Assembly (NCBI GenBank): GCA_023488865.1
Contig: JAMDDG010000418.1
Coordinates: 1-13,774 of the forward strand
DNA from: Bacteroidota bacterium
GTDB taxonomy: Bacteria; Bacteroidota; Bacteroidia; Bacteroidales; Prolixibacteraceae
Length of the DNA stretch: 13,774 nucleotides
Direction: 5' to 3'
Below are positions 7,112 through 13,774 of this stretch, one piece after another. Both the position numbers and the translations under genes were made by a program. Numbering within the stretch: the first letter of the stretch is position 1; the number at the start of each line of letters is the position of its first letter. Under the pieces are notes generated by a model. That model did not search any database. It saw only the letters and a list, made by a program, of their open reading frames with translations, and had not been told where the DNA came from.

Positions 7112-8998
7112 TTAATTGTATCCGGGATTTTGTTGCAATTGCGGCGCTTTGTTCATTTCCTCCCTAGGGATAGGTAACCAGTAGAACGTATCACCGCCCC
7201 AGGTCCTGGCATCTTCCTTATCTTTGAGATCCAGCTTCCATTCCATGTTCCCATTGGTGAATTGCTTGATCTTCATTCCATAAACATTATCTACCACACT
7301 TCCAAAAATCATCCAGCGGCGGAGATCATACCAGCGGTGTCCTTCACCAAAAAACTCAATTGCCCTTTCATGGCGAAGAAATGTCCTTGCTGTGGCCTGA
7401 TCTGTAGTAATGCGGTCAGGAAGGCCTGCCCGGTTTCGTACCATATTAAGGGCATCGAGGCCGTTCTGCAGGTCGGCGCCTCCCAGTTCAATGCATGCTT
7501 CGGCATAGTTCAGCAAAATTTCGGCATAACGGAATACAACCCATGTGTTTGTGTTGGTATAGTATTGTCCAACCGTAGCCGGATCCTGGAATTTCCTCGT
7601 ATAGTAACCTGTTTTCGTCCCGTTCCATGGTTCAACAAGCGCTTGTCTTGTATCAAGGCCGTATGCTTTGAGTGTACCGTTATCGTTATAAAAGTGTCCG
7701 GTTTGAATAATCCCTATCGGATCCACATCAGCAAGGTCGCTACCACGAGGTATCCATTTGGCGCCATGGTACAAAATAGTTGCATAGAACCGGGGTTCGC
7801 GGCCGTTATACGGGTTTCTGAGGGGATCGGTTGCAAGTTGTGCCGCAGTGGCCGTACGAAGAAACTGATCTCCCGGTTTATATTTATCCCAGACAAAAGG
7901 AGTGCCATCGGCCATTTCATAACTTCGTACTGCCGGTTCTGTCGGTGGATTATTTCCAGCACAGTGATAACCGTTTGTTCCAAGCCACCTATTAAACCCG
8001 GGGTAAGGGAAAGCCCCTCCTGTGAGTGCATACTGAATTCCCCAAATGGTTTCGCTGTTCCATTTCCCTTTCTGGTCAAAGATGTAAAAGTAATTATCTG
8101 AATATGCCTTAACCTGTTCTTCCGTTAGAGGTAAGACAGGATCTGAAGTGTTCCCTACAAGTGAATAAGTACCATAGGTTCCATTCATTACCTCTTTTGC
8201 AGCATCCCTGGCTGCCTTCAGAAGGGTTGTCTGGCTGCCGGCCGGGAAAGAGACCAATGGATTGTCTGGTTGATATCCCCCATTTGTCAGTTTACCGGCA
8301 CAAAAAAGGAGCAGCCTTGATTTTAGGGCACCTGCAGCAGCACGTGTAGCACGGCCCTGGTCAATGGTCGCAGGCAGAAGGGATATTGCCTGTGCAATAT
8401 CAGCAAGGATAAAATCTTTCGTCTCCGCGATTGAGGCCCTTTTATTTGTCAGGAAATCCTGGCCCAGTTGGAACGGTTGGTTAATTAAAACTGCCCCGCC
8501 ATAACATTCGAGCAGCTGTGTATAGTCATAAGCCCTTATGAAATAGGCTTCACCTTTCAGCTGGGCCTTAAGGGCTTCAGATGAGGCAGGAACTTTTACC
8601 TCATCAATTTTGGCAATAATGGTATTTACGTTCTGGATATTGCTGTAAAGGTTATTCCAGCGAAGGTATGCGCCACCCACACCGTTATTAGCAAAGAACC
8701 CAAGTTGATCAGGGCTCATATTCCCCTTCATATTAACCATACTTCCGGGACGAAAACTAGCAAAGGTTTGATCCGTTGCAGAGGAAAGAAGATCCCTGCC
8801 CGTTAGCCCTGCATCGGTACCGGGCCCGCCCATCCTGACATAGCACGATCCCAGATAGGATTTTACGAGGTTAATATCAGAGAATACCACTCCCTCGTTA
8901 AAGGAATCAACGGCCTGTTGGTCCAGAACATTAGTACATGACGTTGCTGTGAGCAACAGTACAGCTATCGTAATTATATAATTAAATGCCTTCTTCAT
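7112..8998 (-). CDS. SusD/RagB-family outer-membrane lipoprotein
   Basis: Surface glycan- or nutrient-binding lipoprotein that caps the SusC-type transporter. From ATG 8998 the protein has 628 residues. It starts with a lipoprotein signal, MKKAFNYIITIAVLLLTATSC, with Cys21 as the lipidated residue. The SusD-like N-terminal part carries the helical repeat region (YLRWNNLYSNIQNVNTII, LKGEAYFIRAYDYTQLLECYGG). The C-terminal RagB/SusD part includes FRYAEILLNYAEACIELGG, LNMVRNRAGLP, RHERAIEFFGEGHRWYDLRRW and the ending YWLPIPREEMNKAPQLQQNPGYN. An in-frame TTG nine codons upstream (9025) is open but would put charged residues ahead of the signal peptide, so I reject it. The gene follows susC by 32 nt and is surely co-transcribed with it. 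Ligand is unknown. Confidence 0.95.
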   Translation of the reverse strand: MKKAFNYIITIAVLLLTATSCTNVLDQQAVDSFNEGVVFSDINLVKSYLGSCYVRMGGPGTDAGLTGRDLLSSATDQTFASFRPGSMVNMKGNMSPDQLGFFANNGVGGAYLRWNNLYSNIQNVNTIIAKIDEVKVPASSEALKAQLKGEAYFIRAYDYTQLLECYGGAVLINQPFQLGQDFLTNKRASIAETKDFILADIAQAISLLPATIDQGRATRAAAGALKSRLLLFCAGKLTNGGYQPDNPLVSFPAGSQTTLLKAARDAAKEVMNGTYGTYSLVGNTSDPVLPLTEEQVKAYSDNYFYIFDQKGKWNSETIWGIQYALTGGAFPYPGFNRWLGTNGYHCAGNNPPTEPAVRSYEMADGTPFVWDKYKPGDQFLRTATAAQLATDPLRNPYNGREPRFYATILYHGAKWIPRGSDLADVDPIGIIQTGHFYNDNGTLKAYGLDTRQALVEPWNGTKTGYYTRKFQDPATVGQYYTNTNTWVVFRYAEILLNYAEACIELGGADLQNGLDALNMVRNRAGLPDRITTDQATARTFLRHERAIEFFGEGHRWYDLRRWMIFGSVVDNVYGMKIKQFTNGNMEWKLDLKDKEDARTWGGDTFYWLPIPREEMNKAPQLQQNPGYN

Positions 8999-9030
8999 AA
9001 TTTTTACTGTTTTAAAATTTCTCAACTAAG

Positions 9031-12000
9031 TTAAAACGTAATATTTGCACCAAATGCAATTGTTTTCATTGCAGGATACACTCCCTGGCCACTTACCTCG
9101 GGATCAAACTTTTTTGAAGCGCTGTAAAGCAAGGCAAGGTTGTTTCCTGAAAAGTAAATGCTGGCCTTGGAGATTCCTAAAAATTTATAAATCCTTTTGG
9201 GCAGATTATACGAAAGGACAACGTTCTTTAACCTTGCGTAAGCTACATTATCGAGCCAGTAGGTACTCATGTTCGTCTCATGTCCCCAATAAAATTGGCT
9301 CCAACTGTAAGCCCTTCCAATATTGGTTACTGTATTGTCCGGCGTCCAACGGTTGTCGTAAGTCCATTTATAATAGTTGCCGGCTTCCCCGCGTCTATCA
9401 TCATAGTAATTTAACCGTAAGTATTTTCCTTGTCCCTGGACAAGAACAGTAAGGGTAAAACTCTTCCAGGTAGCATCCAAATTAATACCATAGAAGATTT
9501 CTGGGGCATCGGTATGGTCAATAAGGATTTTGTCATCAGCTGTTATCTGGCCATCACCACTAACATCCCTGAAGATAACATCGCCCGGGGCGGCATTTTT
9601 CCAGTGCGGATACGCATCAACCGCTGCCTGGTCGGCAAAAACACCGATTGCATCATACATTAACCATGCGCCGTAAGGATGCCCGGTAACTACCTGCCAG
9701 GGCATTGACTTCGCAGGTTCATCCTGAAAGACAACTTTGTTCCGGTTAAAGCTGAAGTTACCTGTCAGGTCAAAACGTAAATCGGAATTGATACTTTTGT
9801 GTATCCCTGCATCAACTTCAAAACCATGGTTGTCAACGCGGGCTATATTCTCATTTGGTAGTGTAAGTCCTGTGAAATCAGGTACTGAAGCATTTCTTCG
9901 TGCAAGAATATGCTCTCTTTTGTTGTAGAAGTATTCGAAATTCAGGTGAAAGAGATCCTTACTGAATTTTGAATCGAACCCGATGTTCCGGGTTGTCTGT
10001 GTTTCCCAGGTAATGTTTGGGTTGGCAACAGAGGGTGGCCCAACAACCGTTTCAATATTGGAAGCGGTACCAAATACCATTCCGGGATGTAAACTAAATT
10101 TATTCATGTACTGGAATGGATCTCCGGGATCCATGCCCATCACCCCATAGGATGCCCTCAGCTTAAAGTAGCTGATATACGGAAGGGTGTTTTTCCAAAA
10201 ACTTTCTTCGGATGCGCGCCATCCGAGCAGAAATCCCGGGAAATTGCCCCAACGATGTGCGGGTGGAAATTTAAGTGAACCGTCACGACGGAAGAGTACC
10301 TCGGCAAGGTATTTCCCTTTATAATCATAAGTAGCGCGACCAATAAGTGACCTACGGGCATAAATATACATGCCGCCTGTGGTATTCTTATTCAAATCAC
10401 CGCCGGCAGACATTGTTTGGATCAGGTCGGAGATGTAATTCTGGCGGTAACCGTAAAAACTATTGTTATTATTTGTGTACTGCTCGTAACCGGCATATAA
10501 GTTAATGTTATGATCTCCGAATTTTCTTGCGTAGGTTAGGTTTATATTACCGGTTTGGGAAATTGCCCGCTGATAAGTTTCCTCATTTTGGGGGGAACTA
10601 AGCCCCCTCAGGGTAGGTGTTAGCGGCATATCTGTAATGAATCCTGTATTAGGGTCCTTTGTAGCTTGTGCCCAGTTTGGATAATACAAAGTCCAGGGTT
10701 CATAAAATTCTTTGGTATAGAAGTTGCTAACATCATAGTTAAAGTTGGCATTCACGGCAAGTCCCTTGACGAAAGGAGGAGTGATGGTCACATTAAAAGT
10801 ATTCTGTAACCTGTAAGTTTTCTGATCGTTTTTACCTCCGGCAAAAGTAGAAGTAACTACAGGGTTATCACCGTACTCGATGTCCGGGCCAGGCAATCCG
10901 TTAGGCCAGTAAGCCCTTGATGTTGGGACAAGACGGGTTGACTGTCCGACAATTGCATTAGCACTCTTGAACGGATAAATACGGTTTGTCTGGAAAGCTG
11001 CTACATCAATATCGGTTTTTAACCAGTCGGTAATTGGAAAGTCTAATTTTGTCCGGAGATTGTACTGCTTATAGCTTGTTGAGGATTGTTTATACATAGA
11101 CTCGTCGCCTTTTAAACCAAGGGAGACATAATAAGTCATTCCTTTAAAACCTCCATCAATGGTAAGGTTATGTCTGGAAGCGGTGGTCCATTTTTTAATA
11201 AGGGAACCATACCAGTCGGTGTTCGGATGTCCCCACGGATCGGCACCACTCTTGAATAAAGCAATATCAGCATCGGAAAAAGTCCGGGTTGCACCTTTGG
11301 AAGACTGATATTCAGAAAGCATCGTGGCATATTCTGCTGCATTGGTTACTTCCGGGATCACGGTAGGTGTCATGAACCCCTGATAAAAATGGTAGTTTAG
11401 CCTTGGTGACCCAATTTCTCCCTTTTTGGTTGTAATAAGGATAACACCATTGGCCGCCTGGGCTCCGTAAATAGCGGCAGAAGCATCTTTCAAAACAGAA
11501 AGGGAGGAAATATCCATTGGGTCAATTTCATCCATCGAGCGCCCCTGAACGCCATCGATAATGACCAACGGCCCTGTATTGCCCCCAAGGGTGCTGCGCC
11601 CACGGACCATGATCCGGGCCCCGAGGTTACCAGGTTCCCCATTTTGCTGTATTACAACAACGCCGGGAAGACGTCCTGAAATAGCGCTCGATGTTGATGC
11701 TGAAGGAATAGATTGGATGCTTGAACCTGGTAACGAGATCACAGATCCAACAACGTTTACACGTTTCTGAACACCGTATCCAATCGCAACAACCTCTTCA
11801 ATTCCAACCGTCTCATTTTCCAGGGCAACATTGATAACCGTTTTCCCGGATACGGCAACCTCTTGCGCCTTCATCCCAACAAACGAGAAGACCAATGTTG
11901 CAGTTGGAGGAACATTTGACAGCGAAAATTTACCCTCGCTATCGGTAATTATCCCTGTTGTTGTCCCTTTTATCACTACCGTAACGCCTGTCAATGGTGC

Positions 12001-12216
12001 ACCGGAAGAATCGGACACTTTACCTGTAACGGTTTTTTGCGTCTGACCGGCAGACTCTTTGACAATCCCAGGCTTAGTGCTGTTAATTAACAAAGGATTT
12101 ACCGCAAAAGTTTGCGAAAAGGAAAGCAATAAGATAAAAATGGTAAAACGCATCAGTTTAATCATTTTTAACAGGCCAATGTCATCCTTTAGCCCACAGG
12201 TTCTGTTTTTTTTCAT
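9031..12216 (-). CDS. SusC/RagA-family TonB-dependent outer-membrane transporter
   Basis: A 1061-residue outer-membrane channel that imports the ligand captured by the SusD partner, powered by TonB-ExbBD. The long N-terminus (charged residues 1-22, then a hydrophobic core RFTIFILLLSFSQTFA at 23-38) is a usual SusC signal peptide. A carboxypeptidase-D regulatory-like domain covers about 61-135 (VTGKVSDSSGAPLTGVTVVI). A TonB-box-like EEVVAIGYG is at 140-148, and the plug at about 150-257 ends with LKDASAAIYGAQAANGVILI. The remainder is the beta-barrel, closing with an aromatic C-terminus (ANITF) as expected for an outer-membrane protein. ATG at 12216 lacks a Shine-Dalgarno. The gene is preceded by a very long control region with two operators, and the susD-like gene follows after 32 nt. 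Length is normal for the family. No extra signalling domain is seen, so it is not coupled to an anti-sigma factor. Confidence 0.96.
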   Translation of the reverse strand: MKKNRTCGLKDDIGLLKMIKLMRFTIFILLLSFSQTFAVNPLLINSTKPGIVKESAGQTQKTVTGKVSDSSGAPLTGVTVVIKGTTTGIITDSEGKFSLSNVPPTATLVFSFVGMKAQEVAVSGKTVINVALENETVGIEEVVAIGYGVQKRVNVVGSVISLPGSSIQSIPSASTSSAISGRLPGVVVIQQNGEPGNLGARIMVRGRSTLGGNTGPLVIIDGVQGRSMDEIDPMDISSLSVLKDASAAIYGAQAANGVILITTKKGEIGSPRLNYHFYQGFMTPTVIPEVTNAAEYATMLSEYQSSKGATRTFSDADIALFKSGADPWGHPNTDWYGSLIKKWTTASRHNLTIDGGFKGMTYYVSLGLKGDESMYKQSSTSYKQYNLRTKLDFPITDWLKTDIDVAAFQTNRIYPFKSANAIVGQSTRLVPTSRAYWPNGLPGPDIEYGDNPVVTSTFAGGKNDQKTYRLQNTFNVTITPPFVKGLAVNANFNYDVSNFYTKEFYEPWTLYYPNWAQATKDPNTGFITDMPLTPTLRGLSSPQNEETYQRAISQTGNINLTYARKFGDHNINLYAGYEQYTNNNNSFYGYRQNYISDLIQTMSAGGDLNKNTTGGMYIYARRSLIGRATYDYKGKYLAEVLFRRDGSLKFPPAHRWGNFPGFLLGWRASEESFWKNTLPYISYFKLRASYGVMGMDPGDPFQYMNKFSLHPGMVFGTASNIETVVGPPSVANPNITWETQTTRNIGFDSKFSKDLFHLNFEYFYNKREHILARRNASVPDFTGLTLPNENIARVDNHGFEVDAGIHKSINSDLRFDLTGNFSFNRNKVVFQDEPAKSMPWQVVTGHPYGAWLMYDAIGVFADQAAVDAYPHWKNAAPGDVIFRDVSGDGQITADDKILIDHTDAPEIFYGINLDATWKSFTLTVLVQGQGKYLRLNYYDDRRGEAGNYYKWTYDNRWTPDNTVTNIGRAYSWSQFYWGHETNMSTYWLDNVAYARLKNVVLSYNLPKRIYKFLGISKASIYFSGNNLALLYSASKKFDPEVSGQGVYPAMKTIAFGANITF

Positions 12217-12266
12217 GAATTTGTCATTTTAGTTGATTTTACATTTTTGTTATTTCGACTGATCGA

Positions 12267-12294
12267 CAGGGTAGGTAGAGCCAATACCTCCCTG
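12267..12294. other. Hairpin in the susC leader (terminator-like on the plus strand)
   Basis: CAGGG and AGGTA (12267-12277, with T12272 bulged) pair with TACCT and CCCTG (12285-12294) around a 7-nt loop. On the plus strand it is followed by TTTTTATT, an intrinsic-terminator pattern facing away from susC. On the minus strand it sits about 50-78 nt before the susC ATG inside the predicted leader. It could stop antisense transcription or control access to the susC start (inference). Confidence 0.5.
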
Positions 12295-12433
12295 TTTTTA
12301 TTAAAATATTCTTCATAGATTCATCGATTTAGTTTTTTTATACCCGGCAACCTGAATTTATATTTACGCTCCAGTAAAATGTTGTTAGTCCGTTTTCCTT
12401 TTTTATTTGATATAGTCCAGCACTGTAGTTGAT

Positions 12434-12477
12434 AATTTTACCAAAACACTAAACCGGTTTAGTGTTTTGGTAAAATT
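12434..12477. promoter_or_regulatory. Perfect 44-bp palindrome centred on a LacI-type operator
   Basis: Each 22-nt arm is the exact reverse complement of the other. The centre is TAAACCGGTTTA, flanked by CAAAACAC and GTGTTTTG and then ACC/GGT and AATTTT/AAAATT. It is much longer than the 12-20 bp needed for one LacI-family dimer. It lies 218-261 nt before the susC start, downstream of the recognised promoter, so it could act as a roadblock operator or a DNA-loop partner of the site at 12705, or form a long hairpin in the leader RNA. On the plus strand the stem is followed by a T run. Confidence 0.85.
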
Positions 12478-12498
12478 TTTTTATCATCAAATCATTGT

Positions 12499-12541
12499 TC
12501 CTGTTTTTTCATTGACATAAGATTGGATCCTGTTTTTTCAT
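12499..12541. repeat. 14-bp direct repeat pair in the susC leader
   Basis: TCCTGTTTTTTCAT occurs at 12499-12512 and again at 12528-12541, a 29-bp start-to-start spacing. On the minus strand each copy reads ATGAAAAAACAGGA and so begins a short reading frame (MKKQ...). It may be a site for a second regulator or a leader-peptide duplication; chance is possible in this A/T-rich region. Confidence 0.6.
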
Positions 12542-12671
12542 GGTACTTAATCGTACAGGGTTTCATTACCAGACAAAACAAACAAGATGGGCGCATTTGA
12601 TACCTTCAAATTTTCGGTGATTTTTTTTATAGCGACTCTCATAAGTTTGTATATCTCTTAGTTGGTGACCC

Positions 12672-12702
12672 CAAAAATAGGTATATTTTTTAAATTTCCA
12701 AA
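12672..12702 (-). promoter_or_regulatory. Consensus Bacteroidota promoter of the susC-susD operon
   Basis: On the minus strand TTTG (plus 12699-12702) is followed after exactly 19 nt by TATTTTTG (plus 12672-12679), a full match to the TTTG-N19-TAnnTTTG consensus. Predicted transcription starts near 12665, about 450 nt before the susC ATG. The adjoining operator ends 2 nt upstream of the -33 box, the same geometry as at lacI. Confidence 0.7.
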
Positions 12703-12741
12703 TCTAAACCGATTTAAATATTAAAATAATGCATTTTTTTT
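12686..12741 (-). repeat. Promoter/operator module copy 2 (matches 6901-6956)
   Basis: Ungapped hand alignment with the lacI upstream region gives 45 identities in 56 positions, including the operator and the A/T tracts on both sides. Confidence 0.7.
12705..12716. promoter_or_regulatory. Degenerate LacI-type operator at the susC promoter
   Basis: TAAACCGATTTA differs from the palindromic TAAACCGGTTTA core by one base. It sits 2 nt upstream of the -33 box of the susC promoter and aligns exactly with the lacI operator within the shared 56-bp module. It is probably a weaker site. Confidence 0.65.
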
Positions 12742-12771
12742 TAAAGTGATATTTTCCGGTGTGAATATAAA

Positions 12772-12801
12772 TATTTCCCAATAACCTATTTCCCAATAAC
12801 C
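12772..12801. repeat. Tandem duplication of a 15-bp unit
   Basis: TATTTCCCAATAACC occurs at 12772-12786 and immediately again at 12787-12801 with no mismatch. It lies upstream of the susC promoter and downstream of the terminator of the preceding gene. It could be slippage-derived or a pair of tandem protein-binding sites spaced 1.5 helical turns apart. Confidence 0.8.
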
Positions 12802-12870
12802 GTCTATAAGTGGTTTTTGCTAAAATTTTCGTTGATATTAAAAAAGGAATGCCTCTCTGTGGCAATTGCG

Positions 12871-12914
12871 TAAAAAAATTCTCCCGCAATGATCTGGCGA
12901 CCAAATGCGGGAGA
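12871..12914 (-). terminator. Intrinsic terminator of the gene ending at 12972
   Basis: On the minus strand a 9-bp GC-rich stem, TCTCCCGCA (plus 12906-12914) with TGCGGGAGA (plus 12880-12888), encloses a 17-nt loop and is followed by ATTTTTTTA. It begins 57 nt after the stop codon and cleanly separates the upstream gene from the susC control region. Confidence 0.85.
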
Positions 12915-12971
12915 TAGAAAAACCGAAAAAGTGAGTGTAAAACTTGGTATCAAACTTTCAAATAACTGGTA

Positions 12972-13774
12972 TTAGTTTCTTTTGTAATAGATGTCATAAC
13001 CGAGCCAATCAACCACATAAGCTGCGAAATAAACCTGGTGAAGTGATTTAAACAGGGTTGAAATGTCACTAATTGAGTTGCCAATTAAAGCAGATATTGT
13101 AGAGACAGTCCCGTCTTCAAATGTTATCTGAATATCCCTTTTCTCGCAAACAGAGTGTTCTGAATCCTCATTCTCATCTTCATCAATAACGGTGACAACT
13201 GCTTTTGGTTGCAACACCCCATCGACATAAACTTGAGCAGGGGTGTCCGTTTTTCTGACAATCGTTACATTACCGATGGTAAGTATATATTGATGTTCAC
13301 GGCCAAATTCGGCTGTATCTTTCTTGATGGTAAGCAGCTTCTCCTGGTACAAGATAGAGGAAGCTTTAAGGATGGTAAAACTTGAAACCGTTGTATCGCC
13401 TGATGAATACATGTATTTAGCCGTGTATCCGTTGCTGAAATCGAATTGGGAAGCGTATTGTTTGCCATTGGCCGGGCTTACAATTGACCTGATAATCATA
13501 CTACCAGCTTTAACTGAGTCGATACTGAAATCAGCAACATTTATATAATCGTAATCATGGTAATTGTTGTAGTTGTTGTGGTAGTCGGAGACAGAAATAG
13601 AGAAATTATTGGTAAGTGTGGAATCTGCCGGACGGTATCTTCTCAAAAAATGAGGATTTTTCAGTTTACTCAAAGGCATATTAACCACCATCTTGCTGCT
13701 ATCGGCAGTTTTTGTAAAAAAATGGATTAACGGATAACCCATGCTTTCACTCATCCTGTGTGTTTGATAATTGT
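12972..13774 (-). CDS. Unrecognised protein, C-terminal part (start lies beyond the window)
   Basis: The frame is open to the right edge: six further sense codons precede the first in-window ATG at 13754, with no stop. The residues after that ATG show no signal peptide, and no ribosome site precedes it, so the true start is probably outside the window. At least 260 residues are visible. I do not recognise the family. Notable features are a Tyr/Asn/His/Asp-rich run DYHNNYNNYHDYDYIN (57-72), an acidic patch DEDENEDSEH (191-200), many beta-type alternating stretches (for example QYILTIGNVTIVRKTD), and an aromatic C-terminal region ending YDIYYKRN. The composition looks like an extracytoplasmic beta-rich protein, but that is a guess. 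Its own strong terminator shows it is not part of the susC operon. Confidence 0.75.
   Translation of the reverse strand, partial: NYQTHRMSESMGYPLIHFFTKTADSSKMVVNMPLSKLKNPHFLRRYRPADSTLTNNFSISVSDYHNNYNNYHDYDYINVADFSIDSVKAGSMIIRSIVSPANGKQYASQFDFSNGYTAKYMYSSGDTTVSSFTILKASSILYQEKLLTIKKDTAEFGREHQYILTIGNVTIVRKTDTPAQVYVDGVLQPKAVVTVIDEDENEDSEHSVCEKRDIQITFEDGTVSTISALIGNSISDISTLFKSLHQVYFAAYVVDWLGYDIYYKRN

Larger units (their letters stand above)
12217..12971. other. 755-bp gene-free control region upstream of susC
   Basis: No protein-coding gene is supported here; the 66-codon open frame at 12704-12904 overlaps the upstream terminator and has no protein-like features. In transcription order the region holds the terminator of the preceding gene, a tandem 15-bp duplication, a degenerate operator with a consensus promoter, a 14-bp direct repeat carrying tiny reading frames, a perfect 44-bp palindrome with a second operator, and a hairpin near the susC start. 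If transcription starts at the recognised promoter, the susC leader is about 450 nt. Confidence 0.75.

Noticed and set aside
7262..8101. 279-residue open frame on the plus strand
   Set aside because: Antisense to the SusD gene; its Cys-rich, low-pattern translation looks like a shadow of the real reading frame.
8999..9025. Longer SusD form starting at TTG 9025
   Set aside because: It would add nine residues before a complete lipoprotein signal peptide; ATG 8998 gives a normal signal with Cys21.
12434..12485. The 44-bp palindrome as a simple terminator
   Set aside because: The U-tract exists only on the plus strand, where no gene is transcribed, and the operator core at its centre matches the other regulator sites.
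12704..12904. 66-residue open frame on the minus strand between the upstream gene and susC
   Set aside because: It overlaps the intrinsic terminator, the tandem 15-bp repeat and the operator; the repeated RLLGN in its translation is only the tandem DNA repeat.
1..13774. CRISPR array, insertion sequence, rRNA or tRNA genes
   Set aside because: No regularly spaced repeats, transposase, terminal inverted repeats or RNA gene signatures were seen in the window.

Overview
The window looks like a carbohydrate-utilisation locus from the phylum Bacteroidota, probably Bacteroidales or Marinilabiliales (the order is a guess from style). The evidence is an adjacent SusC/SusD outer-membrane pair, a lipoprotein SusD, a Tat-exported Gfo/Idh/MocA oxidoreductase, mostly AT-rich leaders without Shine-Dalgarno sites, and two promoters of the TTTG-N19-TAnnTTTG type used by the Bacteroidota primary sigma factor. 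Every supported gene lies on the minus strand, so transcription runs from high to low coordinates.

Layout in transcription order. (1) 13774-12972: the 3' part of an unrecognised protein whose start is off the window, closed by a clear intrinsic terminator. (2) 12971-12217: a 755-bp gene-free region packed with signals: a tandem 15-bp duplication, a degenerate LacI-type operator against a consensus promoter, a 14-bp direct repeat that starts tiny overlapping reading frames, a perfect 44-bp palindrome centred on a second operator, and a hairpin near the susC start. (3) A susC-like/susD-like pair. (4) A LacI-family regulator with its own promoter and operator. (5) Another operator, then a Tat-type Gfo/Idh/MocA oxidoreductase with an unusually strong Shine-Dalgarno. 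(6) After an intercistronic hairpin, a catabolic run: GPH-type sugar symporter, L-fucose-isomerase-like enzyme, DUF4867 cupin-like protein, and the N-terminal subunit of a split transketolase cut by the left edge.

How the genes may work together (inference): SusC/D imports a sugar or glycoside across the outer membrane. The periplasmic oxidoreductase may process it, possibly by NAD-dependent glycoside chemistry. The GPH symporter brings the monosaccharide into the cytoplasm, where the FucI-like enzyme converts aldose to ketose. A split transketolase may then cut the unphosphorylated ketose, with the DUF4867 protein as a second isomerase. No kinase or aldolase is in the window. Two candidate isomerases plus a two-subunit transketolase is the same logic as the known sulfoglycolytic transketolase (sulfo-TK) route for sulfoquinovose, but nothing here proves a sulfosugar substrate. 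Four operator-like sites sharing an AAACCGGTTT-type core (one with a single mismatch) lie upstream of lacI, gfo and susC and define a probable local regulon of the LacI-family protein.
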